From: Pseudomonas sp. NBRC 111124
GTDB lineage: Bacteria; Pseudomonadota; Gammaproteobacteria; Pseudomonadales; Pseudomonadaceae
Length of the DNA: 64,000 nt
NCBI RefSeq assembly: GCF_001320245.1
Contig: NZ_BCBA01000021.1
Location: 1-64,000 of the forward strand
Reading direction: 5' to 3'
Positions 1 to 9,462 of the stretch are shown piece after piece. The notes under the pieces are model-generated. The model did not search any database. It had not been told where the DNA came from and saw nothing but the letters and a program-made list of their open reading frames with translations. The position numbers and the translations under genes are program-made. Positions within the stretch are counted from its first letter, which is position 1; each line of letters begins with the position of its first letter.

Positions 1-1140
1 AGCCTGCTGGCCTTTGCCCTGTGCCTGATCACCCTGGCGGTCAACCTGCAGGCCCCGCTCTACATCACCTACGCCGACCTTTCCGGCCAGGGCGCCGCCG
101 CCACTGCGGTGGCCTTTTCCGGTTACGTGCTGGGCGTGCTGCCGGTGCTGCTGGCCTTGGGCGGGCTGGCCGACCGAGTCGGGAGGCGGCCACTGATCCT
201 CGCCGCACTCGCGCTGTCGATGGTTGCCACCCTGCTCATGCTGTTCGCCCCGAGCCTGCAAACCCTCGGTGTGGCGCGCTTGTTCCTGGGCCTCGGCACG
301 GGCCTGGCCTCGGCCACGGCAACGGCGTACATGGCCGAGTTGATGGGTGCCGGCGGCAGCGCCCGTGCCGCCAACTGGGTCACCGCCAGCACCTCGCTGG
401 GGTTTGGCCTGGGCGCCGCGCTGACCAGCCTGTTCTTGCTGCGCGGCCCGAGCCTGACACCCGGCAGCTTCCACGTGCAGTTGCTGCTGGGAGCACTAGC
501 GATGTTACTGGTATGGCGCCTGCCCGACCCTCGCCCGGTACAACGCAGCGCCATGCTGCGCCTGCCCTGCTACCCCCGCGGCAGCGTGGTGTATGGCCTG
601 GCGATTCTGCTGGCCTGGGCCTGCGTCGGGCTAGTGATCGCCCTGCTGCCTGGGATCCTGCGGCAACACGGCTTAAGCGACTGGTCGGGGTTCTCGACCT
701 TCTGCGTGATCAGCTGCGGTCTGCTGTTCCAGCCGTTGGCCAGGCGCATGTCCAGCCGCACTGCCACCTTGCTGGGCATGGCGATCCTGCCGTGCAGCTA
801 TGCCCTGCTGGCCTGGGGCGCTGACAGCGGCCGACTGTGGGCGGTGCTGGCCGGCGCGGTGGTGGCCAGCAGTGCCTGTTATGGCTTCATCTACCTTGGC
901 GGGCTGGCGGCGGTGAATGAACTGGCCGGCGCCGAGAAGACACGCGCCAGCGCGGGGTTCTTTCTGCTGGCCTACCTGGGCTTCAGCGTGCCGGTGATCC
1001 TGACCGGGGTACTGAGCGACCGCCTGGGCTCGGGCGCGGCCTTGCTGGGGTTTGGTGGGGTATTGCTGGCGGGGTGCATTGCAGTAGCCGGGGCCTTGCA
1101 AAGCTTGAGGCCAAGCATGCAACAGGCCAGCAATCCGTAA
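1..1140 (+). CDS. MFS transporter, 5' end outside window
   Basis: The reading frame is open from base 1, so the gene begins upstream and about 379 residues are visible. The product is a hydrophobic polytopic inner-membrane protein. The MFS loop 2-3 signature is seen as G-G-L-A-D-R-V-G-R-R-P near visible residues 54-64, and a second G-x3-D-R-x-G repeat (VLSDRLGSG) lies in the C-terminal half, as expected for two six-helix bundles. This places it with proton-coupled drug or metabolite exporters. The substrate cannot be told from sequence. It converges with the minus-strand gene that ends 18 bases downstream. Confidence 0.85.
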   Translation, partial: SLLAFALCLITLAVNLQAPLYITYADLSGQGAAATAVAFSGYVLGVLPVLLALGGLADRVGRRPLILAALALSMVATLLMLFAPSLQTLGVARLFLGLGTGLASATATAYMAELMGAGGSARAANWVTASTSLGFGLGAALTSLFLLRGPSLTPGSFHVQLLLGALAMLLVWRLPDPRPVQRSAMLRLPCYPRGSVVYGLAILLAWACVGLVIALLPGILRQHGLSDWSGFSTFCVISCGLLFQPLARRMSSRTATLLGMAILPCSYALLAWGADSGRLWAVLAGAVVASSACYGFIYLGGLAAVNELAGAEKTRASAGFFLLAYLGFSVPVILTGVLSDRLGSGAALLGFGGVLLAGCIAVAGALQSLRPSMQQASNP

Positions 1141-1157
1141 GCCGTTGCACCGCCGTG

Positions 1158-1985
1158 TCAGGCTGGGTGGCTACACAGCAAGCCCTGAGGCGCGTGGCCG
1201 AGGATCAGGGCCTGGGCCTGATCGAGGGTGATCTTGGGAATGACCGACGCCGGGATTTTCGAGGTGGCAGACAGGTTGTAGACGGCGAATTGCTCGTTCA
1301 CGACCCGGTCGGCCATCAGTTTCAGCGAAGGCAAGATGCGCCGCTCATACGATTCATCGAGGTGGCAGCGCGAAACCGCCTGGCCTGGGGTTTCATAAAA
1401 GCGCCCTACGGACTGATCGAGGTCCACACCCACCAGGAAAACCTTGTTGAACCCCAGATGAAAGGCAAGCTGCAGCGCCGCATAAGCCACCGTACGGGCA
1501 TCGAAGAAACCTTGCGACAGGTTTTTGCTGAAGCCTACCGAGCGCGAACGGCTGCCCCATACTGCACGGCTGCGTACCAACATCGGGTCAGTGTTGAACA
1601 GCGGGGCCAGCAAGCTTGAGCGGGCTGCCTTGGCCAACGGAAAAACCTGCGCTCGGGTCGCTACCGGCAATGCGCTGACTTCACTCGGCCAAATCGCCAG
1701 GCGTTGGCTTAGCCTCACCGCCTTGGCGTAGAGCTCGGGCTGCTGCTGGGCGAAACCGGTGTCGGTGCACACATAGAAATAGGGGCGCACGCCGTGCTCC
1801 GCGAACATCGAGATCGCGCCATTGACCGTGATCATCGGCACACCGGCAAAATGCTGCAGTGGGAAGCCCTTGGCGGAAGCGCCTGAGGCAACGATGAACA
1901 CGGGCCCATCGGCTATGCCCCGGCAGGCCGCGAAATCCATTATCGAGGCGCGGCAGGCGGGCTGGTTGGCGCTGACTCTCTCCAT
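1158..1985 (-). CDS. DUF115-like protein, possibly surface-glycan related
   Basis: A protein of 275 residues if it starts at the ATG at 1985 (MERVSANQ); an alternative start 36 bases upstream is less likely. The N-terminal half has a Rossmann-like core: GPVFIVASGASA, then a predicted strand and turn with ITVNGAIS, then YVCTDTGFAQ. This pattern resembles the DUF115 / 6-hydroxymethylpterin pyrophosphokinase-like fold found in Maf-type flagellin glycosylation factors and in LPS biosynthesis proteins. A second conserved block, FLVGVDLD, lies in the C-terminal half. No membrane segment or signal peptide is seen. A role in surface glycan synthesis is inferred only from fold resemblance. The exact reaction is unknown. 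Confidence 0.6.
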   Translation of the reverse strand: MERVSANQPACRASIMDFAACRGIADGPVFIVASGASAKGFPLQHFAGVPMITVNGAISMFAEHGVRPYFYVCTDTGFAQQQPELYAKAVRLSQRLAIWPSEVSALPVATRAQVFPLAKAARSSLLAPLFNTDPMLVRSRAVWGSRSRSVGFSKNLSQGFFDARTVAYAALQLAFHLGFNKVFLVGVDLDQSVGRFYETPGQAVSRCHLDESYERRILPSLKLMADRVVNEQFAVYNLSATSKIPASVIPKITLDQAQALILGHAPQGLLCSHPA

Positions 1986-2075
1986 GTCGTTATCCAAACG
2001 CTGAAGAGCGAGAGTATACACGGCGGATCAGCAAGTTACCTATGCACAGTGGAGGCAGCCTGCCCCGGGCGATGT

Positions 2076-2837
2076 TCAGATCGCAGTCGCACCGCCGTCC
2101 ACCGCCAAGCTGTGCCCCGTGGTAAACGCCGCCCCGTCACTGCACAAGTACAGCACCGCACTGGCAATTTCCTCGACCTTGCCGATACGCCCCACCGGGT
2201 GCATCGCAGCGGCAAATTCGGCCTTGCGCGGGTCGGCCTCGTAGGCGCGGCGGAACATGTCGGTGTCGATCACCGCCGGGCACACGGCATTCACCCGGAT
2301 ACCCTTCTTGGCATATTCAATGGCGGCTGATTTGGTCAGGCCAATCACCGCGTGCTTGGAGGCGGCGTAGATGCTCATCTTTGGCGCCGCCCCCAGGCCT
2401 GCCACCGAAGCAGTGTTGACGATCGCCCCACCCCCTTGGGCCAGCAGCAGTGGCAGCTGGTACTTCATGCACAGCCATACGCCTTTGACATTGACGCCCA
2501 TGATGGCGTCATATTCCGCCTCGCTGCCCTCGGCCAGGCGCCCCTTTTCGATCTCGATACCGGCGTTGTTGAACGCATAGTCCAGGCGGCCGTAAGCCTC
2601 GATGATACGTTCGTGCAGCTGGCGCACCTGGGCGTCCTGGGTCACGTCACAGGCCACGAACAGTGCCTCGCCACCGGCCTGGCGAATCAAGGCCACCGTG
2701 GCCTCTCCACTCACCGGATCCAGGTCGGCCACCACCACCTTCTGGCCCTCTCGGGCAAAGGCCAGTGCCGTCGCCCGGCCAATACCCGCCGCGCCACCGG
2801 TGACCAGGGCTACCTGGCCAGAAAAGGTCATGCTCAT
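2076..2837 (-). CDS. Short-chain dehydrogenase/reductase (classical SDR)
   Basis: A 253-residue cytosolic oxidoreductase of the usual classical SDR length. Visible motifs are the cofactor loop TGGAAGIG (residues 13-20), the acidic residue after strand 2 (VVADLD, favouring NAD), NNAG (90-93), the catalytic Ser144 in NTAS, and Tyr157-x3-Lys161 in YAASK. The C terminus TTGHSLAVDGG is also typical. The substrate is not predictable. It is divergent from the MDR oxidoreductase that starts at 3010, with 172 bases between them that could hold promoters for both. Confidence 0.9.
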   Translation of the reverse strand: MSMTFSGQVALVTGGAAGIGRATALAFAREGQKVVVADLDPVSGEATVALIRQAGGEALFVACDVTQDAQVRQLHERIIEAYGRLDYAFNNAGIEIEKGRLAEGSEAEYDAIMGVNVKGVWLCMKYQLPLLLAQGGGAIVNTASVAGLGAAPKMSIYAASKHAVIGLTKSAAIEYAKKGIRVNAVCPAVIDTDMFRRAYEADPRKAEFAAAMHPVGRIGKVEEIASAVLYLCSDGAAFTTGHSLAVDGGATAI

Positions 2838-3009
2838 CGTCTACTCCAGAGGGTGAAGGTTGGGCCATGAGTCTAGTCAGCCCACCGCCCGGCTGGGCAG
2901 CATCATCAGGGCAACGGTTGGGCTACCATGCTTACCAGTGATTTTGCCGACCAACGTGCATCAGCGGGTTAAATTGACCGCTGTACCTCATCGCCCACAA
3001 GGACCTGCC

Positions 3010-4011
3010 ATGACCCAGACCAACCGCCGCTTCCTGCTCGCCAAACGCCCGGTCGGCGCCGTGCGCCGTGACGATTTCACCTTCGAGACGGTACCTGCCG
3101 AGGCCCCGGCCAACGGCCAGATCCAGGTGCGCAACCTGTACCTGTCGCTGGACCCAGCCATGCGCGGGTGGATGAACGAAGGCAAGTCATACATCCCGCC
3201 CGTCGCCCTCGGCCAGGTGATGCGCGCCCTGGGTGTCGGCGAAGTGGTCGCCTCGAGCCACCCCGACTACAAACCCGGCGATCACGTCAGCGGCGCCCTT
3301 GGGGTGCAGGACTACTTCACCGGCGAGCCCCAGGGCCTGCACAAGATCGACCCCAGCCTGGCCCCGCTACCGCGCTACCTGTCTGCCCTGGGCATGACCG
3401 GCATGACCGCCTACTTCGCCCTGCTCGAGGTCGGCCAGCCCAAGGCCGGCGACACCGTGGTCATCTCCGGCGCGGCCGGCGCGGTGGGCAGCATCGTCGG
3501 CCAGATCGCCAAGCTCAAGGGCTGCCATGTGGTCGGCATCGCCGGTGGCGCGCAAAAATGCCAGTACCTCAAAGACGAACTGGGCTTCGACGGCGTGATC
3601 GACTACAAGGCCGAAGACGTGCTGGCCGGCTTGAAGCGCGAATGCCCCAAAGGCGTCGACGTGTACTTCGATAACGTCGGCGGCGACATCCTCGACGCCG
3701 TACTGACTCGCATCAATTTCAAGGCACGCATCGTCATTTGCGGCGCCATCAGCCAGTACAACAACAAGGAAGCCGTCAAAGGCCCGGCCAACTACCTGGC
3801 GCTGCTGGTGAACCGCGCGCGCATGGAAGGCTTCGTGGTGATGGACCACGCCAAGGACTATGGCAAGGCCGCGCAAGAGATGGCCGGCTGGCTGGCCACG
3901 GGCAAGGTCAAGAGCAAGGAGGACGTGGTCGAGGGGCTGGAGACCTTCCCCGAGACGCTGCTCAAGCTATTCAACGGTGAGAACTTCGGCAAGTTGGTGT
4001 TGAAGGTTTGA
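3010..4011 (+). CDS. NADP-dependent medium-chain oxidoreductase (CurA/PTGR-like)
   Basis: A 333-residue zinc-independent MDR enzyme of the family that reduces alpha,beta-unsaturated ketones and aldehydes (prostaglandin reductase, CurA, leukotriene B4 dehydrogenase). The N terminus carries YLSLDPAMRGW, characteristic of this subgroup. The nucleotide-binding loop is seen as SGAAGAVGS followed by GQIAKLKG, with FDNVGG and GAISQYN further on. No catalytic or structural zinc ligands are seen. The ATG at 3010 was chosen because it follows a good Shine-Dalgarno (AAGGA) and gives the family length; the open frame upstream to 2860 has no family homology. Likely function: NADPH-dependent double-bond reduction, substrate unknown. 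Confidence 0.88.
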   Translation: MTQTNRRFLLAKRPVGAVRRDDFTFETVPAEAPANGQIQVRNLYLSLDPAMRGWMNEGKSYIPPVALGQVMRALGVGEVVASSHPDYKPGDHVSGALGVQDYFTGEPQGLHKIDPSLAPLPRYLSALGMTGMTAYFALLEVGQPKAGDTVVISGAAGAVGSIVGQIAKLKGCHVVGIAGGAQKCQYLKDELGFDGVIDYKAEDVLAGLKRECPKGVDVYFDNVGGDILDAVLTRINFKARIVICGAISQYNNKEAVKGPANYLALLVNRARMEGFVVMDHAKDYGKAAQEMAGWLATGKVKSKEDVVEGLETFPETLLKLFNGENFGKLVLKV

Positions 4012-4146
4012 AGTAGCGGGGGCTGCTCAAGCGGCCCTACCGTTCTCCCTATACCCTTGAATGTGAAGGATTTGTTGGAAAATTGTGAAAAACTAGTAAT
4101 ATTGGATCCATTAAAAATGGCATTTTGACACCACAAGGATGAGTGC

Positions 4147-4986
4147 GTGGTACGCAATACTCAGTTTTGGCAAAACGAATATCCACACACTCTTCGTTAT
4201 CGCGGCACCACCTTGCATCTGCAGGCCCCCATTGCTCCCCATACCCGGCAAGCCTTTGAGAGATTGATCGATCAGAGCACCAACGCCAGGCGGGTCAGCG
4301 CCCCGCTCGGTTGCGCCAGAAGCAAGCTGTTCACCAAACGGGAAAAACTCGACTCATTGCGCAAGAAATGGCGCATGCAGCGCGGCAGTCCCAAGCGTAA
4401 CGGTCTGTATGACTGGTCGTTGGAGGAACTGATCAACACCCGCGAGGCCAATCGCCGCGGCGCACGAGTACCCGACCTGGTCGGCTATGGCTACACCCGC
4501 TCCCGATTAGGCCTGATGCAGGACTTCTTCCTCGTTACCGAACAACTGACCGGCCATGTCGATGGGCTCACAGTGCTGCGAGGAAGCGCTGATGCGGTCC
4601 ACCGGGTTATCACGGCAACCTTCGAATTGCTGCATGCCCTGCACTGTAGCGGCATCAGCCATATGGACTTGTGGGTGGCGAATGTGATGCTGCCACAACA
4701 AGGCAAAGCCCTGGCCATCGACCTGGAGAACAGCTTCGCCGAGCCGACGGCCTTCTCCAGTGAAACGCTCGGTTTTCAGTTCGGCTTTTTCTACTACCGA
4801 GAAATTTACCGCTACATAACCGAAGCAGACTATGATGCTGCGGTAGAATGCGCACTGGCCGAGTACTTCCCCGATGTGCAACGCGCTGCTTTCAACCGGG
4901 TGTATGCGATTGCCAAACATGAAGAAATCGGGCGTCTGAAACGTCGCGATATCTTCACCAGCGGTGTACTCGAAAGTCGTTGGTAG
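4147..4986 (+). CDS. LPS-kinase-like protein (Kdo/WaaP family)
   Basis: A 279-residue soluble protein-kinase-like enzyme. The catalytic loop is H172-M-D174-L-W-V-A-N179 and the metal-binding aspartate is in IDLEN (D192). A hinge-like FLVTEQL (about 128-134) and an E in NTREANRRGARVP (about 97-109) complete the pattern of LPS core kinases. The start is GTG at 4147, seven bases after AAGGA. It sits 37 bases ahead of kdsA, in the same direction, consistent with a shared LPS inner-core theme: Kdo supply and phosphorylation of heptose or Kdo. The 100 bases before it are clearly AT-richer than the neighbours. Which sugar is phosphorylated is not known. Confidence 0.78.
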   Translation: MVRNTQFWQNEYPHTLRYRGTTLHLQAPIAPHTRQAFERLIDQSTNARRVSAPLGCARSKLFTKREKLDSLRKKWRMQRGSPKRNGLYDWSLEELINTREANRRGARVPDLVGYGYTRSRLGLMQDFFLVTEQLTGHVDGLTVLRGSADAVHRVITATFELLHALHCSGISHMDLWVANVMLPQQGKALAIDLENSFAEPTAFSSETLGFQFGFFYYREIYRYITEADYDAAVECALAEYFPDVQRAAFNRVYAIAKHEEIGRLKRRDIFTSGVLESRW

Positions 4987-5020
4987 AGCGCCATCGCTAC
5001 CCCAGGACTTCATAGAGTAG

Positions 5021-5866
<846 letters not shown>

Positions 5867-5888
5867 TTCAAGTCTGCGCAATGCAATA

Positions 5889-5921
5889 GGGCTGGCATGC
5901 ACTGCATACCAGCCCTTTTTT
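5889..5921 (+). terminator. Rho-independent terminator of kdsA
   Basis: GGGCTGG (5889-5895) pairs with CCAGCCC (5909-5915), and ATGC/GCAT extends the stem inside a C-A mismatch. Six T follow at once (5916-5921). It lies 22 bases after the kdsA stop and points with the gene. Confidence 0.88.
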
Positions 5922-5940
5922 CAGCCTCTGGACTGCCGCT

Positions 5941-6204
5941 TCATTGCGCCATGCCCAGCTCAGCATCATCCATCAGGGCCTTGGCCATCGCGCTCAGGTA
6001 GTGCGAGGCCCAGATCATCATGGGCTTTTCATCCATCAGGCCGATGATGGTCAGTTCACGGACATAGCCCATCAATTCCGACGCCTGCTCGCGGGCATCC
6101 CGGCAGGGAATGCCTGGCTCGATGCGGAACAGTGGATGAGTCTGCTGTTCGCCCTGGCAAAAGGTGGTTTTGCCGACAGTGAATTGGGTGTCGTCTGTGC
6201 TCAT
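5941..6204 (-). CDS. Small DUF3077-like protein
   Basis: An 87-residue protein beginning MSTDDTQF, preceded by a clear AGGAGA ribosome-binding site about 7 bases upstream, which decides this start over the longer open frame. The central stretch (LFRIEPGIPCRDAREQASELMGYV) resembles DUF3077, a family of small proteins found almost only in pseudomonads and of unknown function. There is no signal peptide or membrane helix. It lies 37 bases downstream of another small gene on the same strand and probably shares a transcript with it. Confidence 0.65.
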   Translation of the reverse strand: MSTDDTQFTVGKTTFCQGEQQTHPLFRIEPGIPCRDAREQASELMGYVRELTIIGLMDEKPMMIWASHYLSAMAKALMDDAELGMAQ

Positions 6205-6241
6205 CGATTGCTCTCCTGAAGTTGGCTTGCCTGTCAGGGCT

Positions 6242-6523
6242 TCAATGCAGGCTGGTAGACCGCTCCAAGGCCAGTGACAGTGCATCCGCCTGGCCCCAAG
6301 CAAGCTGCATGGCGCGCAGCCCATTCACCAACGATTCCCGGGTGCTGTCATCTTCGATGGCATCGAGGGTTCGGTGGCAATGGTTATAGGCGAGCATCAG
6401 GTAGTGGGTGACGTTCATCACCACGTGGTCGATGGGGACGATGCCCTCACTGACGGCGTTGGTGAGCGTCTTGTCGGAGGGAAGGTCGAAGTGATGGGGT
6501 GGGTCGGGGACGAGCTTTTTCAT
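6242..6523 (-). CDS. Small DUF6124-like protein
   Basis: A 93-residue protein starting MKKLVPDPPHHF, with AGGAG placed before the ATG at 6523. The short N-terminal xPDPP motif followed by a helical region rich in H, A and L (MLAYNHCHRTLDAIED, then LVNGLRAMQLAWGQADAL) resembles the Pseudomonas-restricted DUF6124 family. Function is unknown. It is the first gene of a two-gene unit with the DUF3077-like gene, and the 422-base stretch upstream carries an inverted repeat that may hold its control signals. Confidence 0.6.
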   Translation of the reverse strand: MKKLVPDPPHHFDLPSDKTLTNAVSEGIVPIDHVVMNVTHYLMLAYNHCHRTLDAIEDDSTRESLVNGLRAMQLAWGQADALSLALERSTSLH

Positions 6524-6901
6524 GAAGACTCCTGAACGCTTGGGACTGCCGCTTCCGTTTCCACAGGAAGGGTGGCAGCTGTACACGGAGTGGAAACCCG
6601 AGTGCATTCAGGAAAACTCGGTAGGCACAGGCCTTCCGGGTACAGCCGCCATTAACGACAAACCCAAAATGCTTGATGCGGGTTTCCACACCCGATCGCT
6701 GAACTGCCAGCGACCCAGAGAGGCTAAAGGGCAGCGTATTCAGGAACAATCAGACGCGAGTCGACAGGGCTTGTAGGATATTTCCAGCCAGCTGATGCCG
6801 CCAGCCTATACGTGTAGGACTCTTCTGAAAATAGAGTAGGAACAGCTATACAGACCCACGCTCATACCGCTACATCCCTTCTGAAGCCTCAAACCTACAG
6901 A
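6524..6901. other. Gene-poor stretch with an 11-base inverted repeat
   Basis: No convincing gene is seen here. A perfect inverted repeat is formed by GTGGAAACCCG (6590-6600) and CGGGTTTCCAC (6681-6691), with 80 bases between. A third, shorter copy of the core (CGTTTCCAC) is at 6556-6564. A plus-strand open frame (6522-6776) covers much of it but has no recognisable domain. The region probably contains the promoter of the two small minus-strand genes. Confidence 0.5.
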
Positions 6902-6936
6902 AACGAAAAAGGGCCGCATCGCAGCCCTTTTTTCGT
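6902..6936 (-). terminator. Terminator downstream of pyrF (symmetric)
   Basis: A near-perfect palindrome: AACGAAAAAGGGC on the left and GCCCTTTTTTCGTT on the right, around a short loop. Read on the minus strand it gives a GC stem followed by a T run, nine bases after the pyrF stop. The A run on the other side means it could also stop plus-strand transcription. Confidence 0.85.
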
Positions 6937-6945
6937 TGAGTCGGT

Positions 6946-7647
6946 TTAGCCGCGTATTTCAGCGACCACAGCGGCCAGCGCTTGAGCCGGGTCCGCTGCT
7001 TTGCTGATCGGACGGCCGATCACCAGGTAGTCCGAACCAGCATCCAGTGCCTGGCGCGGCGTCAGGATGCGGCGTTGGTCGTCCAGAGCGCTACCCGCCG
7101 GGCGAATGCCTGGGGTCACCAGCTGCAGGCCAGGGTGCGCGGCTTTCAACGCCGGTGCTTCCAACGCCGAGCAGACCAGGCCGTCCATGCCGGCCTTTTC
7201 CGCCAGCGCCGCCAGGCGCAGCACCTGCTCCTGCGGGTCGACGTCCAGACCAATACCCGCCAGGTCTTCACGCTCCATGCTGGTCAGCACGGTAACACCG
7301 ATCAGCAACGGCTGCGGGCCGCTACGTTTGGCCAGCTCTTCACGGCAGGCCGCCATCATGCGCAGGCCGCCGGAGCAGTGGACGTTGACCATCCACACAC
7401 CCATTTCCGCCGCAGCCTTCACGGCCATGGCGGTGGTGTTCGGGATATCGTGGAACTTGAGGTCGAGGAACACCTCGAAGCCCTTCTCGCACAGGGTCTC
7501 GACGATGCCTGCAGCACTGCTGGTAAACAGCTCCTTGCCCACCTTCACCCGGCACAGAGCAGGATCGAGCTGGTCGGCCAGCTTGAGGGCGGCATCACGG
7601 GTGGGGAAATCCAGGGCGACGATCAGGGGCGTCTGGCAGGCGGACAT
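6946..7647 (-). CDS. pyrF: Orotidine 5'-phosphate decarboxylase
   Basis: PyrF decarboxylates OMP to UMP, the last step of de novo pyrimidine synthesis. The start MSACQTPL at 7647 gives 233 residues, the normal length; the open frame runs further upstream without homology. Visible landmarks are [10 protein letters not shown] at the N terminus (the first catalytic Asp region), [11 protein letters not shown] with the K and D of the catalytic network, VNVHCSGG, and VTPGIRPAG for phosphate binding. It is monocistronic, with its own terminator. Confidence 0.96.
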   Translation of the reverse strand: MSACQTPLIVALDFPTRDAALKLADQLDPALCRVKVGKELFTSSAAGIVETLCEKGFEVFLDLKFHDIPNTTAMAVKAAAEMGVWMVNVHCSGGLRMMAACREELAKRSGPQPLLIGVTVLTSMEREDLAGIGLDVDPQEQVLRLAALAEKAGMDGLVCSALEAPALKAAHPGLQLVTPGIRPAGSALDDQRRILTPRQALDAGSDYLVIGRPISKAADPAQALAAVVAEIRG

Positions 7648-7830
7648 GGTCAAGGTCTCTTTGGTAATTCGTAAACGGCGCGCATTGTAAACGAAGTGAG
7701 CGTGCCTTGGGGGCCAGGGCGCCATCAGAATTGGCCCAGGCAGGTACGGCTCCTATAATTGAACCAACAGACAAGGCTATCGCTCAAATTTTGTACAAGC
7801 GAAGCCTTCAACGTGCATAGGAGAACGACA

Positions 7831-7998
7831 ATGCCCTGGTATGCCTGGCTGATACTCATCATAGCCCTCGGCTCGATCGTGGGCGGGTTGATGATGTTGC
7901 GCGATACGGCGAAGAAACTGCCGTTGACGGAAGAACAGCTGCGCAAGGTGCATGAACGCAATGCCGAGGCGGATGCCAAGGATGCGCAGGATCGATAG
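7831..7998 (+). CDS. DUF2897 family small membrane protein
   Basis: A 55-residue protein starting MPWYAW after an AGGAGA ribosome-binding site. One N-terminal transmembrane helix (about residues 4-24, WLILIIALGSIVGGLMML) is followed by a charged tail that ends in a run of D, A, E and K. The length and layout fit DUF2897, a small single-pass family with no known function. It is a stand-alone gene between pyrF and the ComEA-like gene. Confidence 0.7.
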   Translation: MPWYAWLILIIALGSIVGGLMMLRDTAKKLPLTEEQLRKVHERNAEADAKDAQDR

Positions 7999-8049
7999 GT
8001 TGCAAGCGATGACGCCGGGGCAGACAATTGCCAGCCCCGGCCAGCTAAC

Positions 8050-8382
8050 CTACTCCACCACCAACTTGCCCCGGTTACGCTCCAGCAGCGCGTTGCCTAT
8101 CCCTTTGATCTCCAGCAGCTCATCTACCGAAGCGAATGGCCCATTGGCGTCCCGATAGGCCACGATCGCTTCGGCCTTCGCTTTGCCAATGCCATTGAGC
8201 TCTTTTTGCAACGTCGGCGCATCTGCGGTGTTCAGGTTCAACATGCCGGATGGCGCTTGTATTTGGCTGACCATAGGCACCGGTTCCTTCGGTGCAGTGT
8301 CAGTGACAGGCGCGGCGCTGAGTGAAAAAGACAAGCCGGCAAACAGCGGCAACAGCAGGTAATTGAGGACGGTATTACGCAT
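8050..8382 (-). CDS. ComEA-like helix-hairpin-helix protein
   Basis: A 110-residue secreted or periplasmic protein. The start MRNTVLNYLLL is supported by AGGAG upstream and by a signal peptide ending around ALSAAP. The C-terminal part holds the double helix-hairpin-helix DNA-binding module: LNLNTADAPTLQKELNGIG then FASVDELLEIKGIGNALLERN. ComEA proteins bind incoming DNA in the periplasm during natural transformation, but pseudomonads carry this short form widely and the role here is inferred. It sits at the conserved edge of the O-antigen region. Confidence 0.85.
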   Translation of the reverse strand: MRNTVLNYLLLPLFAGLSFSLSAAPVTDTAPKEPVPMVSQIQAPSGMLNLNTADAPTLQKELNGIGKAKAEAIVAYRDANGPFASVDELLEIKGIGNALLERNRGKLVVE

Positions 8383-8568
8383 GAAGGTCACTCCTGTGAG
8401 TTGAGTTAGAAAGCAGCAAGATCCTTGGCTGCCCACTCAACCTAGCGGCTCACAGGCCATTCTCCCAGCGTTTGTCGCAAAGGAATGGTAACCAGATTAG
8501 ACGTCACAGCATGTTGCACGCCCGCCAGGTAAAACGTCCCACAGCGAGCGCGCACAGTCCCTTCAGCG

Positions 8569-9462
8569 TCAGAAGATTGTGTCGCGCAACACCCGTTGCA
8601 GGTACAGACCATAGCCGTTCTTCATCAGCGGCGCGGCCAGCCTCTCCAGTTGCTCAGCGTCGATCCAGCGCTGACGGTAGGCAACTTCTTCAGGGCAAGC
8701 GACCTTCAGGCCCTGCCGGCGCTCGATGGTGGCGATAAAGCCGCTGGCTTCGAGCAGCGAATCGTGGGTACCGGTATCCAACCAGGCATAGCCGCGCCCC
8801 ATCACCTCGACGGACAGTTGCTCGCGCTCAAGGTAGAGGCGGTTGAGGTCGGTGATCTCCAACTCACCGCGTGGCGAAGGCTTGAGCCCTTTGGCCATCT
8901 CGATCACGTCCTGGTCGTAGAAATACAACCCGGTGACCGCATAGTTGGACTTGGGTTTGAGCGGCTTCTCTTCCAGGCTGATGGCCTTGCCGCGGCTGTC
9001 GAACTCGACCACACCGTAACGCTCTGGGTCGGTCACGTGGTAGGCGAACACACTTGCTCCCTCGTTGCGACCCATGGCATCGAGCAGCAGCGACTGGAAG
9101 TCATGGCCGTAGTAGATATTGTCTCCCAATACCAGTGCCGACAGGTCGTTACCGATAAAGTCCTCACCGATAATGAAGGCCTGGGCCAGGCCATCGGGTG
9201 ACGCTTGCACGGCATAGGTGATGTTGATGCCCCACTTGTGGCCATCGCCGAGCAACTGCTCGAAACGCGGCGTGTCCTGCGGGGTGGAGATGATCAGGAT
9301 GTCACGAATGCCCGCCAGCATCAGCGTGGTCAGCGGGTAGTAGATCATCGGTTTGTCATACACCGGCAGCAATTGCTTGGAAACTGCCAGTGTGGCCGGG
9401 TGCAGGCGCGTGCCCGAGCCGCCGGCGAGAATGATGCCTTTGCGTTGCTTGAGTGTGCTCAT
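8569..9462 (-). CDS. rmlA: Glucose-1-phosphate thymidylyltransferase
   Basis: RmlA makes dTDP-glucose from glucose 1-phosphate and dTTP. The start MSTLKQRKG at 9462 gives 297 residues, typical of the family. The nucleotide motif GGSGTRL is at residues 14-20, followed by the [12 protein letters not shown] block with the conserved Lys29, and [11 protein letters not shown] further on. The ATG overlaps the rmlB stop by four bases (ATGA), so the two are translationally coupled. rmlC and rmlD are not in the window. No terminator was recognised after the stop. Confidence 0.96.
   Translation of the reverse strand: MSTLKQRKGIILAGGSGTRLHPATLAVSKQLLPVYDKPMIYYPLTTLMLAGIRDILIISTPQDTPRFEQLLGDGHKWGINITYAVQASPDGLAQAFIIGEDFIGNDLSALVLGDNIYYGHDFQSLLLDAMGRNEGASVFAYHVTDPERYGVVEFDSRGKAISLEEKPLKPKSNYAVTGLYFYDQDVIEMAKGLKPSPRGELEITDLNRLYLEREQLSVEVMGRGYAWLDTGTHDSLLEASGFIATIERRQGLKVACPEEVAYRQRWIDAEQLERLAAPLMKNGYGLYLQRVLRDTIF

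Noticed and set aside
6522..6776. Plus-strand open frame of 84 codons in the gene-poor stretch
   Set aside because: No homology could be seen and it overlaps the start region of a better-supported minus-strand gene; kept only as part of the leader description.
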